Assembly: GCF_017312485.1 (NCBI RefSeq)
Contig: NZ_BMBA01000001.1
Location: forward strand, 1,906,658-1,970,657
Reading direction: 5' to 3'
Length of the DNA stretch: 64,000 nucleotides
Source: Clostridium zeae
GTDB taxonomy: Bacteria > Bacillota > Clostridia > Clostridiales > Clostridiaceae
Below the pieces are notes generated by a model. The model saw nothing but the letters and a program-made list of their open reading frames with translations, was not told the DNA's origin and did not search any database. This document shows, piece after piece, positions 1 to 8,113 of the stretch. The stretch's first letter is position 1. Every line of letters starts with the position of its first letter. The translations under genes and the position numbers were made by a program.

Positions 1-72
1 GGGCACAACAGGGATCGAACCTGTGACCCTCTGCTTGTAAGGCAGATGCTCTCCCAGCTGAGCTATGCGCCC
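1..72 (-). tRNA. tRNA-Val (anticodon TAC)
   Basis: Read on the minus strand, this folds as a full cloverleaf: acceptor GGGCGCA pairing with TGTGCCC (one G-T), D arm GCTC/GAGC, anticodon stem TCTGC/GCAGA around loop CTTACAA (anticodon TAC), and T arm ACAGG/CCTGT with loop TTCGATC. The discriminator base and any CCA fall just outside the window, so the gene is cut by about one base. It lies 22 bases downstream of tRNA-Tyr and is probably co-transcribed with it. Confidence 0.97.
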
Positions 73-94
73 TTAATTTATTAATTTAAATTGG

Positions 95-176
95 TGGAGG
101 AGAGTGGATTCGAACCACTGAAGCAACTTGCAACAGATTTACAGTCTGCCCCCTTTGGCCACTCGGGAACTCCTCC
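95..176 (-). tRNA. tRNA-Tyr (anticodon GTA)
   Basis: The minus strand reads GGAGGAG at the 5' acceptor and CTCCTCC plus discriminator A at the 3' end. The anticodon stem CAGA/TCTG encloses CTGTAAA, giving anticodon GTA. A long variable arm makes it 82 nt, as expected for a class II tRNA-Tyr. The T arm is AGTGG/CCACT with loop TTCGAAT. It is the first gene of a Tyr-Val cluster that continues out of the window. Confidence 0.97.
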
Positions 177-251
177 ATATAAGCTTTAACTAAACTTTTG
201 ATAAGTTCAATCCTTGCTGTTTTGTTTTGTCGGTGCCAATCGACAAGGATT

Positions 252-280
252 AGTATATAATGTTATCTTATTATTTTCAA
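252..280 (-). promoter_or_regulatory. Sigma-A-type promoter of the tRNA cluster
   Basis: On the minus strand, TTGAAA and TATACT are separated by exactly 17 bases, with transcription predicted to start near 245 and reach tRNA-Tyr after about 70 bases. A small dyad TTGTCG/CGACAA lies in the leader near 226-247. Confidence 0.6.
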
Positions 281-432
281 CCCCAATTTACAGCTATATT
301 GAGCCGTTTTTTATATTTCTACTTCTTCTACCTTCATTTTTCTTCATATTAATACTAAATACTATACTATTTTATATATCATTAATAACTCAAATAATTT
401 ACTTTATACCGATATTTTTTGTCCCCACTTAA

Positions 433-1089
433 TTAATTTCCTATATTCTTCTCAATATAATCTACATCTATATATGGACTTAGTATATTTTTCACCTTTT
501 CATAATCACTATATGATAATTTTTTCTTTAATATAGTAAATATATCTTTTGACGCCTCTATTTCATTACTACTTTTCATATCATCTTTTATATAATCATA
601 ATCCGAAAGAGATAATTTTCGTGATAAATATATTAATTTTGCTTTATCCGCAATGCTTATTTTATTTAATATTGTATTCTTATCTATCTTAAAAATTGAT
701 ACTGTAGGAATAGATTCTTCATCAAATATACTACTGTTATAATTATCACCTTGGTTAACATAAGCATCATAATTATTTTCTAATTCCGAATCATTTGAAC
801 TTATATTTTGTTTGTTTGAGTCCTCATTACTTTTTGCTGAATTATCTATGTTAGTATTTATTGCACTCTCATTCTGAGAATTTAATTTATCTGATGATTG
901 CTTATTATTCTGATTATTTTGTGTTAATTGTTTTTCTTTGCTAATATTGCTCTGCTTTTTAGTCAAATCTTGTTTGAGACTTACTTGTAGTTTTTCATTA
1001 TCATACTTATTGTTTACAACCATTACTCCAACTGAAATGAACGTAATAAAAATAATTATACAACTATACTTTTTTTGTTTCTTATACAT
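433..1089 (-). CDS. Unknown secreted or membrane-anchored protein with Asn/Ser/Gln-rich linker
   Basis: Family not recognised. The 218 residues start with a basic tip and one hydrophobic segment (about residues 9-26) that could be a signal anchor. A low-complexity stretch rich in N, S, K and Q follows (about 40-110), then a compact C-terminal part (about 135-215) holding two related segments, LSLSDYDYIKDDM and LSYSDYEKVKNIL, which suggest an internal duplication. The upstream sequence AGGAGGTG precedes the ATG. It diverges from yyaC. A cell-surface or spore-envelope role is possible but unsupported. Confidence 0.65.
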   Translation of the reverse strand: MYKKQKKYSCIIIFITFISVGVMVVNNKYDNEKLQVSLKQDLTKKQSNISKEKQLTQNNQNNKQSSDKLNSQNESAINTNIDNSAKSNEDSNKQNISSNDSELENNYDAYVNQGDNYNSSIFDEESIPTVSIFKIDKNTILNKISIADKAKLIYLSRKLSLSDYDYIKDDMKSSNEIEASKDIFTILKKKLSYSDYEKVKNILSPYIDVDYIEKNIGN

Positions 1090-1148
1090 ATCTAAGCACC
1101 TCCTAATATTAAAACTATTGACAGGATATCAATATTTTATTCTTTTTT

Positions 1149-1177
1149 AATATTTCATATATTTGCCTCATATAAAT
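1149..1177 (+). promoter_or_regulatory. Candidate sigma-E-like promoter of yyaC
   Basis: AATATT and CATATAAAT are separated by 14 bases, resembling the mother-cell sigma-E consensus (-35 ending in ATATT, -10 CATACANT). It would start transcription near 1184, just before the yyaC ribosome binding site. The match is imperfect and the region is AT-rich, so this is tentative. Confidence 0.35.
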
Positions 1178-1199
1178 TTATTATGAGGGAGGTGGGATA

Positions 1200-1730
1200 G
1201 TGAATAAGATAAAAGTTAATTATAAGTCATCACTTGCTTACTACGAGATAGCTTACTTTTTAAAGAACTACATTAAAGATAACACCGTTATAGTCTGTAT
1301 AGGTACAGACAAATGCATAGGAGATTGCCTTGGCCCATTAGTTGGTACAATGCTGAAAGACAAATTTTTTCCACTTCCTATATACGGCACAATAGCGTCG
1401 CCAATACATGCATTAAATCTTGATAGAAAACTAACTGAAATTTACTCAAGCCATCCTAAAGCTTGTATAATTGGGATAGATGCATGCCTAGGAGATTCAA
1501 ACTCAATCGGTGAAATTCATACAAGAGATTACCCTATTCATCCTGGTAAAGGAGTAGGTAAGACTCTTCCAGATGTCGGTGACGCCTCAATAATTGGTAT
1601 CGTTGACTCTAGTGAAAATTCTGAAATATTCACCAGTAGATCTATTAGATTAAATTTAATAATGGAAATGGCACATGTTATTGTTAATTCAATAGTACAT
1701 TCATACTATTTAAGCAATTTTCAGAAATAA
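1200..1730 (+). CDS. yyaC: YyaC family sporulation protein (putative spore protease)
   Basis: The 176-residue protein matches the YyaC family, which is related to the HybD/GPR-type hydrogenase-maturation peptidase fold. Visible family signatures are VIVCIGTDKCIGDCLGPLVG near residues 30-50, a central GTIASPIHALNL, then IIGIDACLG and GKTLPDVGDASI. The fold is peptidase-like, but substrate and activity are not established. The start is GTG at 1200, preceded by a strong GGGAGGTGG. A family B repeat follows the stop codon and may act as its terminator. Confidence 0.88.
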   Translation: MNKIKVNYKSSLAYYEIAYFLKNYIKDNTVIVCIGTDKCIGDCLGPLVGTMLKDKFFPLPIYGTIASPIHALNLDRKLTEIYSSHPKACIIGIDACLGDSNSIGEIHTRDYPIHPGKGVGKTLPDVGDASIIGIVDSSENSEIFTSRSIRLNLIMEMAHVIVNSIVHSYYLSNFQK

Positions 1731-1734
1731 GATA

Positions 1735-1840
1735 AAAAAGTTACTGAAGCAACCTTGCTTTAGTGAGCTTTTTTATCATATGCCTTTTCTTAATCATGGT
1801 AAAAAAATTGCTGCAGGTGAATAAGTTTTATTTTTTACTG
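1735..1840 (+). repeat. Family B double-hairpin repeat, copy 1 (terminator-like)
   Basis: A hairpin (ACTGAAGC/GCTTTAGT with flanking A and T runs) is followed by a second imperfect hairpin and the tail TTTATTTTTTA. The same layout recurs at 33251 and 34154, and the first hairpin alone at 19470. Here it sits just after yyaC and probably terminates it. Confidence 0.65.
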
Positions 1841-1915
1841 TAATTATGAAAATTTAATAAACCTATTGAAATATCTAAGTCACAACAATTTAAAATATTA
1901 TAATTTGTTAAATGT

Positions 1916-1946
1916 AAAAGGGACAGAATTATATTCTGTCCCTTTT
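1916..1946 (-). terminator. Intrinsic terminator of mbl
   Basis: A perfect 14-bp stem, AAAAGGGACAGAAT with ATTCTGTCCCTTTT, has a 3-base loop and a U run on either strand. It begins two bases beyond the mbl stop codon. Confidence 0.9.
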
Positions 1947-1947
1947 A

Positions 1948-2979
1948 TTACTCAACAAGTTCAACTTCCATGTCCTTATTAAGTTCTAATTTTTCAAAGT
2001 TCTTTAAAGCAATGCCTGTCCCCATTGCAACACAGGAAATTGCATCATCTGCTACTCTTACCGAAACACCTATCTCTGACTCTAAGTATTTATCAAGCCC
2101 ATGTAATAATGCACCGCCTCCGGTCATTATTATTCCATGTTCTATAATATCAGCTGCTAGTTCAGGTGGTGTTCTCTCTAATACAGAATGAACTGCTTCT
2201 AAAATCATCCTTACAGTTTCTTTTAAAGCTATCCTTATTTCCTCTGTAGTTATATCTACAACATCTGGAAGCCCAGTTATTAGGTTTCTTCCTTTTACAG
2301 GCATAGTAAGATTTCTCAAATCCTTAAATACAGATCCAACATTAATCTTCAAATCTTCTGCAGTTCTTTCACCAATCATAAGTTTATATTTATTTCTTAT
2401 ATATTTAATGATTACTTCATCAAATTTGTCACCAGCAATTTTTATAGAAGATCTTACTACAATGCCTCCTAAAGAAATTACGGCTATATCAGTTGTACCA
2501 CCACCAATATCAACAACCATATTACCACTTGGCTTGTTTATATCGATTCCAGCACCTACTGCAGCTGCCAGAGGTTCTTCTATCAAATAGACTGTTCTAG
2601 CACCTGAATTTTTCGAAGCATCAATTATAGCTCTTTTTTCTACTTCAGTAGCTTGAGAAGGAACACATACCATGACTTTAGGCGCCGATACTCTTTTCTT
2701 TCCACACCCTTTTCTTATAAAATATGTTAGCATTTTTTCAGTCATATCATAATCTGAAATTACACCGTCTCTAAGTGGACGTACAGCAACAATATTTCCT
2801 GGTGTTCTTCCAATCATCTGCCTTGCCTCTTCTCCAACAGCTAATATTTTATTACTGTTTTTGTCTATAGCAACTACAGATGGTTCTTTTAAAACGACGC
2901 CTTTATCTTTTATATAAACAAGCACAGTCGCCGTACCTAAATCAATTCCTATATCTGTTCCCATTCCCAAAAACCACAT
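1948..2979 (-). CDS. mbl: MreB/Mbl family actin-like cell-shape protein
   Basis: This 343-residue bacterial actin forms membrane-associated filaments that organise the elongation machinery. The phosphate 1 motif is DIGIDLGTATV near residue 10, phosphate 2 is VVDIGGGTTDIAV near 155, and the adenosine motif is IIMTGGGALLHGL near 285. The GAGIDI segment of MreB proteins is also present. Placement just downstream of spoIIID mirrors the spoIIID-mbl pair of Bacillus, which favours Mbl over MreB. The start has AGGAG nine bases upstream; an internal ATG (MGTDIGID) is a weaker alternative. Confidence 0.93.
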   Translation of the reverse strand: MWFLGMGTDIGIDLGTATVLVYIKDKGVVLKEPSVVAIDKNSNKILAVGEEARQMIGRTPGNIVAVRPLRDGVISDYDMTEKMLTYFIRKGCGKKRVSAPKVMVCVPSQATEVEKRAIIDASKNSGARTVYLIEEPLAAAVGAGIDINKPSGNMVVDIGGGTTDIAVISLGGIVVRSSIKIAGDKFDEVIIKYIRNKYKLMIGERTAEDLKINVGSVFKDLRNLTMPVKGRNLITGLPDVVDITTEEIRIALKETVRMILEAVHSVLERTPPELAADIIEHGIIMTGGGALLHGLDKYLESEIGVSVRVADDAISCVAMGTGIALKNFEKLELNKDMEVELVE

Positions 2980-3067
2980 TCCAATTCACTCCTAAAATTC
3001 TATTTATATAAACATAATTTGAGTATTTTTTACATAATTTATCATATAAATTATACATGGAATGTGA

Positions 3068-3322
3068 TTAACCTTCAATAGCTTTATACTTTAATTTTGT
3101 AGCCTTTCCTCCTCTTATGTGCCTTTCAGCTTTGTTCAAATCCAATATAATTTTTGCTTTTTGAGCAATTACTGGATTAATCTTTGGTAATCTCTCTGTC
3201 ATATCCTTGTGTATCGTGCTTTTGCTCACTCCGAATACTTTTGCTGTTTTCCTAATTGTAGCTTTTGAATCGATAATATACTGTGCAACTTCTAAGACTC
3301 TTTCCTCAATGTAGTCTTTCAA
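3068..3322 (-). CDS. spoIIID: SpoIIID, mother-cell sporulation transcription factor
   Basis: The 84-residue protein is a typical-length SpoIIID, the DNA-binding regulator that modulates sigma-E genes and leads to sigma-K in the mother cell. The helix-turn-helix runs through TIRKTAKVFGVSKSTIHKDM (about residues 22-41), followed by the conserved basic C-terminal tail HIRGGKATKLKYK. The upstream GGAGGTAGC and ATG spacing are good. It lies 88 bases from mbl and could be co-transcribed with it, as no terminator is visible between them. Confidence 0.97.
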   Translation of the reverse strand: MKDYIEERVLEVAQYIIDSKATIRKTAKVFGVSKSTIHKDMTERLPKINPVIAQKAKIILDLNKAERHIRGGKATKLKYKAIEG

Positions 3323-3391
3323 AATGCTACCTCCTTAATTAGCTATATTAATAAATATGCACTACCCTTTAACTAAATTACTTTTTCTAAG

Positions 3392-3427
3392 TATTCAGTC
3401 ATCTTCTATTTAGAAAATGACTGAATA
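3392..3427 (-). terminator. Hairpin between the spoIIQ-like gene and spoIIID
   Basis: TATTCAGTCAT and ATGACTGAATA form an 11-bp perfect stem with a 14-base loop. It lies eight bases after the stop of the spoIIQ-like gene. The U run on the minus strand is weak, so termination may be partial. Confidence 0.6.
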
Positions 3428-3435
3428 AAAAATTA

Positions 3436-4170
3436 TTATTTTGCTGCTGTATTAAATTTTATATACTTACTTGGATCAACTTGTTGATCTTTTGAGTCAA
3501 TAATCTGAAATCCTAAGTGTTCAGCATATGATTCAAACTTAAGCATTCTTGCTGTGTCACCAACTTTACCAATTGTTTGTTTAGCCTTAACTACTTCATC
3601 TTTCTTAACAGAAACTTGAGGATCTAAATTTGTATACACTGTTTTCATTCCATTTGAATGTGAAATAACAACATAAGTTCCTACAAATTCATCTCCATTT
3701 GCTACCTCAGTAACTTTTCCATCTGCTGCAGCTGTAACTGTAGTGCCTTTCTTAGCATTAATACCTACGCCTTTTACAACTGTGGTCCAAACATTAAAGC
3801 CTTTAACCTCAATTGGTTTTGATCCATCTGAAAATACTCTAGATACTGCTCCATCAGAAATAGGATTACTAAAAGTTACTTTTGATGTATTTGTAACAGT
3901 CTTAGTATTTGGAACAGTCACTCCAGTTGCATTACTTGAAGTTGCAGGTTTTTTTACTTGTTCTGCATCTGGCATTTGAGTAGTAGACTTATCAGACTCA
4001 TTTATGTTCATAGCAACACCACTCTTGTTTGTTTCTGTTGCTGTTTTTTTAGAGTTATTTCTTGCAGTTATTGCTGCAAAAGTGGCTACTACACATAAGC
4101 ACACGAATAGAATTACGTAAAAACCCTCCTTCTTAAAAAAGCTTAAAAATTTGTTATTTTTTTTGTCCAT
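3436..4170 (-). CDS. spoIIQ: SpoIIQ-like forespore membrane protein with degenerate M23 (LytM) domain
   Basis: The 244-residue protein has one N-terminal membrane segment (about 17-34), a low-complexity linker (40-95) and an M23/LytM domain (about 100-235). It is assigned to SpoIIQ from its position between spoIID and spoIIID, as in Bacillus. In SpoIIQ the domain binds SpoIIIAH across the intermembrane space during engulfment. The metal ligands are largely lost: where HxGxD is expected the residues are V132 and G136, the usual loop His is N181, and HxH is H218-L-G220. The domain should be structural, not enzymatic. A good GGAGGTG precedes the ATG. Confidence 0.82.
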   Translation of the reverse strand: MDKKNNKFLSFFKKEGFYVILFVCLCVVATFAAITARNNSKKTATETNKSGVAMNINESDKSTTQMPDAEQVKKPATSSNATGVTVPNTKTVTNTSKVTFSNPISDGAVSRVFSDGSKPIEVKGFNVWTTVVKGVGINAKKGTTVTAAADGKVTEVANGDEFVGTYVVISHSNGMKTVYTNLDPQVSVKKDEVVKAKQTIGKVGDTARMLKFESYAEHLGFQIIDSKDQQVDPSKYIKFNTAAK

Positions 4171-4315
4171 ATGAACACCTCCATTAACTAGTCTGTCCTT
4201 CCATTACTAAAAAATACATTTTTTTCTATATTTTTTTCATATAAATTCCAACAAAATTCTACAAAATATTAATAAATAGCATTAACGTATTTTTATTTAT
4301 ACTTTCCTCGACAAT

Positions 4316-4368
4316 AAAAAAAGAATTGAGCAATACATATATTTCTAGTATTGCCCAATTCTTTTTTT
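4316..4368 (-). terminator. Bidirectional intrinsic terminator between spoIID and the spoIIQ-like gene
   Basis: AAAAAAAGAATTG and CAATTCTTTTTTT frame an inner stem GCAATAC/GTATTGC, giving A and T runs on both sides. It separates the spoIID transcript from the spoIIQ-like gene. Confidence 0.8.
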
Positions 4369-4430
4369 ATAACGCTATGAGAAATAGTGATTATATATAG
4401 AGATAAGCTTATTCATATAAAAATCTATTC

Positions 4431-4466
4431 AAATAAAGATTCGTCGATTCATCAAAATCTTTATTT
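4431..4466. repeat. Inverted repeat downstream of spoIID
   Basis: AAATAAAGATT and AATCTTTATTT form an 11-bp perfect dyad with a 14-base loop, between spoIID and the terminator at 4316. It is AT-rich with no clear role. Confidence 0.4.
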
Positions 4467-4529
4467 AGAGGTAAATATTGGAGTAGTTTATATATTCTCA
4501 GATGAGTAAATCTTCATTTAAGAGTTTCT

Positions 4530-5582
4530 CTACTTTGATTTAACTTCTCCTATACCGCGTATATCAACCCCAGTATAATAGTGTTTTAATATCTTCTTGT
4601 AATCATCTCCCGATCCAGCCATGGCGTTTGCCCCCCATTGGCTAAGTCCAACTCCATGTCCATATCCAATACAATTAAATACTATCTTTCCATTAGAATA
4701 AGATATAGAGAAATTAGTTGAATTTAATGAAAGCAACTTTCTAAATTCCGTGCCTTTAACAGTAGCTTTTCCTAATGAAATCTCATTTACGCCTCCTCCA
4801 TCTGTTCTAGAAAGAATCTTTACTTGAGATTTCAATGAAGCCTTTTTAAGTCCAGCATCTTTATAATTGCCATTGATCAAGCTAATAAATTTATCATAAG
4901 TTAAAGAAATCGTACTCTTATATTTTGTAGCCTTATCTTCTCCTGGGCTATCAACCGAAACTAAATAAGGTATATCATTACCGAACACCGCTTTTGAGCT
5001 TTCAGTTTTGCCAGAACTAACAGCAAAATATTGTGGATTCATTACTAAGTAGCCATCATAAGAAAGAACTTGTCCTTTAGTACTATCAACTGCTTGTACA
5101 ATTTTACTCCAATATACATCTGCGTTATCTTTGTCCCATTGATTCAACTTACTATCCTTATCTAGATATACTTGGCAATGTGTTGAATCACATATATCCC
5201 CGCCATTTGCCTGAGAGCACTTATTTATCACTCTTGTTATAGCAAAAGTTCTTGCAGCCACTGCTTGAGCCTTTAATGCTTCTAAATTGAAATTAGCGGG
5301 CATTTCAGCTGCAACTACACCATATAAATATTGTTCTAGGTCCATCTCTTCAATCTTCTTAGTTTCAGTTCTATATACCCTTATTTTATTGACACTTATA
5401 CCCTTCCCATCTGTAACCTGATTTTTATCATAAATAAAGTTCTTAATATTTGATATATTTTTATTAAAATTACTACTACTCCCTTGTATCAAGGAAATCA
5501 AAATAGGTATAAGAAAGCAAACAAAAAATACTATGCCAAAGCCCCAGATATATCTTTTATTCATTCCGTTACCAACTCTCAT
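4530..5582 (-). CDS. spoIID: SpoIID, septal peptidoglycan lytic transglycosylase
   Basis: This 350-residue engulfment enzyme cleaves denuded glycan strands at the septum, working with SpoIIM and SpoIIP. There is one N-terminal membrane segment (about 11-32), and the SpoIID domain starts near 63. The segment LYGVVAAEMPANFNLEALKA contains the catalytic Glu (E93). A zinc-site-like cluster with C122, C131, H135 and C136 follows. The C-terminal motif YGHGVGLSQWGANAMA is intact. The ATG follows AGGAGGAG closely. The gene has its own downstream terminator and lies after murA. Confidence 0.97.
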   Translation of the reverse strand: MRVGNGMNKRYIWGFGIVFFVCFLIPILISLIQGSSSNFNKNISNIKNFIYDKNQVTDGKGISVNKIRVYRTETKKIEEMDLEQYLYGVVAAEMPANFNLEALKAQAVAARTFAITRVINKCSQANGGDICDSTHCQVYLDKDSKLNQWDKDNADVYWSKIVQAVDSTKGQVLSYDGYLVMNPQYFAVSSGKTESSKAVFGNDIPYLVSVDSPGEDKATKYKSTISLTYDKFISLINGNYKDAGLKKASLKSQVKILSRTDGGGVNEISLGKATVKGTEFRKLLSLNSTNFSISYSNGKIVFNCIGYGHGVGLSQWGANAMAGSGDDYKKILKHYYTGVDIRGIGEVKSK

Positions 5583-5724
5583 AAGCTCCTCCTAAAATTC
5601 ATGTTAACGTCAAACCGCAGCCTCCTATTTTCTTGCCCTTTGTATATATTTATTTTTTCTTATACTAAATTTATATGCTTTGAAGAACATATTATTACCT
5701 TTAATATTTTTGTATAAAGCAAAA

Positions 5725-5764
5725 ATAAAACTCAGATTACTTTAAGCGTAATCTGAGTTTTATT
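5725..5764 (-). terminator. Intrinsic terminator of murA
   Basis: AATAAAACTCAGATTAC pairs perfectly with GTAATCTGAGTTTTATT across a 7-base loop. It lies between the murA stop codon and spoIID. Confidence 0.9.
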
Positions 5765-5817
5765 GAATTGATAGATTAATTATTCAATTTAAATTCATTA
5801 AATAAAACTAAAATATA

Positions 5818-7086
5818 TTAATCTGCGGAATATCTTTCTATTGCTGCTCCTATTGATCTTAATTTCTTTTCTATTTCAACATAACCTCTGTCGATGTGAT
5901 ATATATCAGTTATATCTGTTTCGCCTTCCGCAGCTAATCCAGCTATTATTAATGCTGCACCAGCACGTAAATCTGTTGCCTTAACCTCACAACCTGTAAT
6001 CTTAGGAACACCTTCTATGAGAGCAGTTCTTCCATCAATTTTGACATTTGCCCCCATTCTAGATAATTCAGAAACGTGCATAAATCTGTTTTCAAATACA
6101 GTTTCAGTTATAACACTTACTCCATTAGCTAGAGCTAATAGACTCATCATTTGAGCTTGCATATCAGTAGGAAATCCTGGATATGGCATAGTTTTGATAT
6201 CTACAGATTTTATTATATTTCTTCCATCAACCACTATACTCTGTTCTTCTTCTGAAATTTCAATCTTTACTCCACTTTCTTTAAGCTTTTCTATCACTGG
6301 TCTTAAATGTTCTTCATTTGTGCCTATTACTTTAATTTTACTATGTGTTATAGCACCTGCAATCATGTAAGTTCCTGCTTCAATACGATCATATATTGGG
6401 GTGTGCTCAGTTCCTTTAAGATTATCGACACCCTCAATTATAATTTTTCCTCTTCCAGCACCATCAATCATAGCACCCATTGAATTCAAGAAATCAGCTA
6501 AATCTTTAATTTCAGGTTCTTCAGCCGCATTTTCTATTATTGTAGTTCCTTTTGCAAAAACTGATGCCATAATTATGTTTTCTGTAGCACCAACTGATGG
6601 AAAATCTAGATATATCCTATTTCCTATAAGCCTTTTTGCCTTAGCTTCTACATATCCATGGCCAATTTCTATATCTGCACCAAGAGCTTTAAAGCCTTTA
6701 AGATGTAAATCTATAGGTCTACTTCCTATATTACATCCTCCAGGTAATGAAAGTTTACAATATCCTAATCTAGATAGCATTGGTCCCATAATAAGAAAAG
6801 AAGCTCTCATCTTTTTAACTAAATCATTATTCGCATTTATAGGCTTTATATTACATGAATCAACAGTTATAGATTGGTTTACTTTATCTAAAGATATATT
6901 GCACCCAAGTTCCTGCAACACATTACATATTACATAAACATCTTCAAGCATAGGTGCATTATTTATTTTAACTTTATCATTTCCTAATATACTTGCTGCA
7001 ATTATCGGAAGAACAGAATTTTTTGCTGCGCTTACTTTAATTTCACCTGATAGTTCATTCCCACCCTTAACTCTGATTTTATCCAT
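5818..7086 (-). CDS. murA: UDP-N-acetylglucosamine 1-carboxyvinyltransferase
   Basis: MurA transfers enolpyruvate from PEP to UDP-GlcNAc, the first committed step of peptidoglycan synthesis in the cytoplasm. The 422 residues contain the N-terminal KVSAAKNSVLPII with the substrate-binding K-N pair and the catalytic loop Cys in PGGCNIGSRP (C118), the residue targeted by fosfomycin. The start is placed at 7086 because GGAGG lies inside the longer frame, five bases before this ATG. It follows the ywmB-like gene by 20 bases, as in Bacillus. Confidence 0.97.
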   Translation of the reverse strand: MDKIRVKGGNELSGEIKVSAAKNSVLPIIAASILGNDKVKINNAPMLEDVYVICNVLQELGCNISLDKVNQSITVDSCNIKPINANNDLVKKMRASFLIMGPMLSRLGYCKLSLPGGCNIGSRPIDLHLKGFKALGADIEIGHGYVEAKAKRLIGNRIYLDFPSVGATENIIMASVFAKGTTIIENAAEEPEIKDLADFLNSMGAMIDGAGRGKIIIEGVDNLKGTEHTPIYDRIEAGTYMIAGAITHSKIKVIGTNEEHLRPVIEKLKESGVKIEISEEEQSIVVDGRNIIKSVDIKTMPYPGFPTDMQAQMMSLLALANGVSVITETVFENRFMHVSELSRMGANVKIDGRTALIEGVPKITGCEVKATDLRAGAALIIAGLAAEGETDITDIYHIDRGYVEIEKKLRSIGAAIERYSAD

Positions 7087-7106
7087 ATTATCCTCCATTA
7101 ACCTTG

Positions 7107-7769
7107 TTAGTATGTTATAAAAATTATTGGTGTACCAATAATTAAGTATGTTCCTTTATCATTTTCACTAATAGCATAGTTTACGGCTGTATTGTCTTTT
7201 AATCTTGCTACACCAGTAAAACCTGAATTTAGCTTAATAGTATTCACATCTGCAGCTCCACCATACTTAACAAGGGCTCTTTCTGTTAATTCTATGTTAT
7301 TTTTAATGCTATCTGTAATTATCTTGCCCTTAACATAGCTAAAATATTGTACATCCATTGAAGCATCGTATAGTACTTTTTCTAATTGTTTCTTTAGATC
7401 ATCTGTAGCATTTTTATTATCTATGGATATAGATGTTGCTGAAACCATAGTAATATTGTTTTCAACACTCGCAAATATTTCATAAGCTATATTATCTTTT
7501 TTGAAGGTTATATCAAAGTAGCTTGGTTCCATCTCTTTAGATACTATAACGTATGAGCTACTTGCATTTGTAAAAATATTTTGGTAAATCTCGTTCAAAT
7601 TTTTCTTTGACTTATACTGTATCTTTACGCCACACTCGATAACTTTTGCTGAATTTTCTTTGAGTATATTATTAGATATTGAATCATAGTCAACATTTAC
7701 GCTCTGGCACAATAAACCAATTGAAAACATCAATAGAATAGCTGATAATAAAGAATACTTTATTTTCAT
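7107..7769 (-). CDS. YwmB-like exported protein
   Basis: The 220-residue protein has a signal peptide (about residues 1-22, ending near a Cys) and no cytoplasmic motif. Length and position directly before murA match the YwmB family of the Bacillus atp-ywmB-murA-spoIID-spoIIQ region. The C-terminal part (VKYGGAADVNTIKLNSGFTG) resembles what I recall of that family. Function is unknown; a TATA-binding-like fold is attributed to the family. It was called mostly from synteny. Confidence 0.65.
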   Translation of the reverse strand: MKIKYSLLSAILLMFSIGLLCQSVNVDYDSISNNILKENSAKVIECGVKIQYKSKKNLNEIYQNIFTNASSSYVIVSKEMEPSYFDITFKKDNIAYEIFASVENNITMVSATSISIDNKNATDDLKKQLEKVLYDASMDVQYFSYVKGKIITDSIKNNIELTERALVKYGGAADVNTIKLNSGFTGVARLKDNTAVNYAISENDKGTYLIIGTPIIFITY

Positions 7770-8074
7770 AACATCCCGCCCTTTCTATTCGATTATTGTC
7801 CAAGTTCAATGCTTTTATTCAATATAATTCCATTTTTTCCTTTGTACAAACAACTACATCTTAACTTTAGTAAATGTAGCATGAAAATATCTTGCAAGCT
7901 TAAATCCGCTTGAATATTAATAGATATATTATTAATATATCTATTTTGGTAAAAAATGTGAATATTACATTAAATGTCATTTATATTAATTTCTATTTCT
8001 TTGTGTATTTAGTTTTTGTTAATTAATCATAAATTATATAAGGTAAAATAATATTTATTTAATTTTAGAAAACA
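7770..8074. other. Intergenic region between atpC terminator and ywmB-like gene
   Basis: About 300 bases of AT-rich sequence upstream of the ywmB-like gene. It should hold the promoter for the ywmB-murA unit, but no convincing -35/-10 pair was picked out. No gene was seen. Confidence 0.4.
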
Positions 8075-8105
8075 AAAAAGCAAGTCACTAATTGACTTGC
8101 TTTTT
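8075..8105 (-). terminator. Intrinsic terminator of the atp operon
   Basis: AAAAAGCAAGTCA and TGACTTGCTTTTT form a perfect 13-bp stem with a 5-base loop, nine bases after the atpC stop. Confidence 0.93.
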
Positions 8106-8113
8106 GTAAGAGT

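Noticed and set aside
214-432. Open frame of 72 codons, very hydrophobic, plus strand
   Set aside because: It starts inside the tRNA promoter region, lacks a ribosome binding site, and its composition is what AT-rich DNA gives by chance.
938-1150. Plus-strand frame opposite the secreted protein gene
   Set aside because: Antisense shadow of the 433-1089 gene without a ribosome binding site.
4189-4198. Sigma-F-like -10 (GGACAGACTA on the minus strand) for the spoIIQ-like gene
   Set aside because: A start from it would fall in the ribosome binding site, and one key -10 base is wrong.
6401-6937. 178-codon frame opposite murA
   Set aside because: Antisense shadow of a well-identified gene; no start signal.
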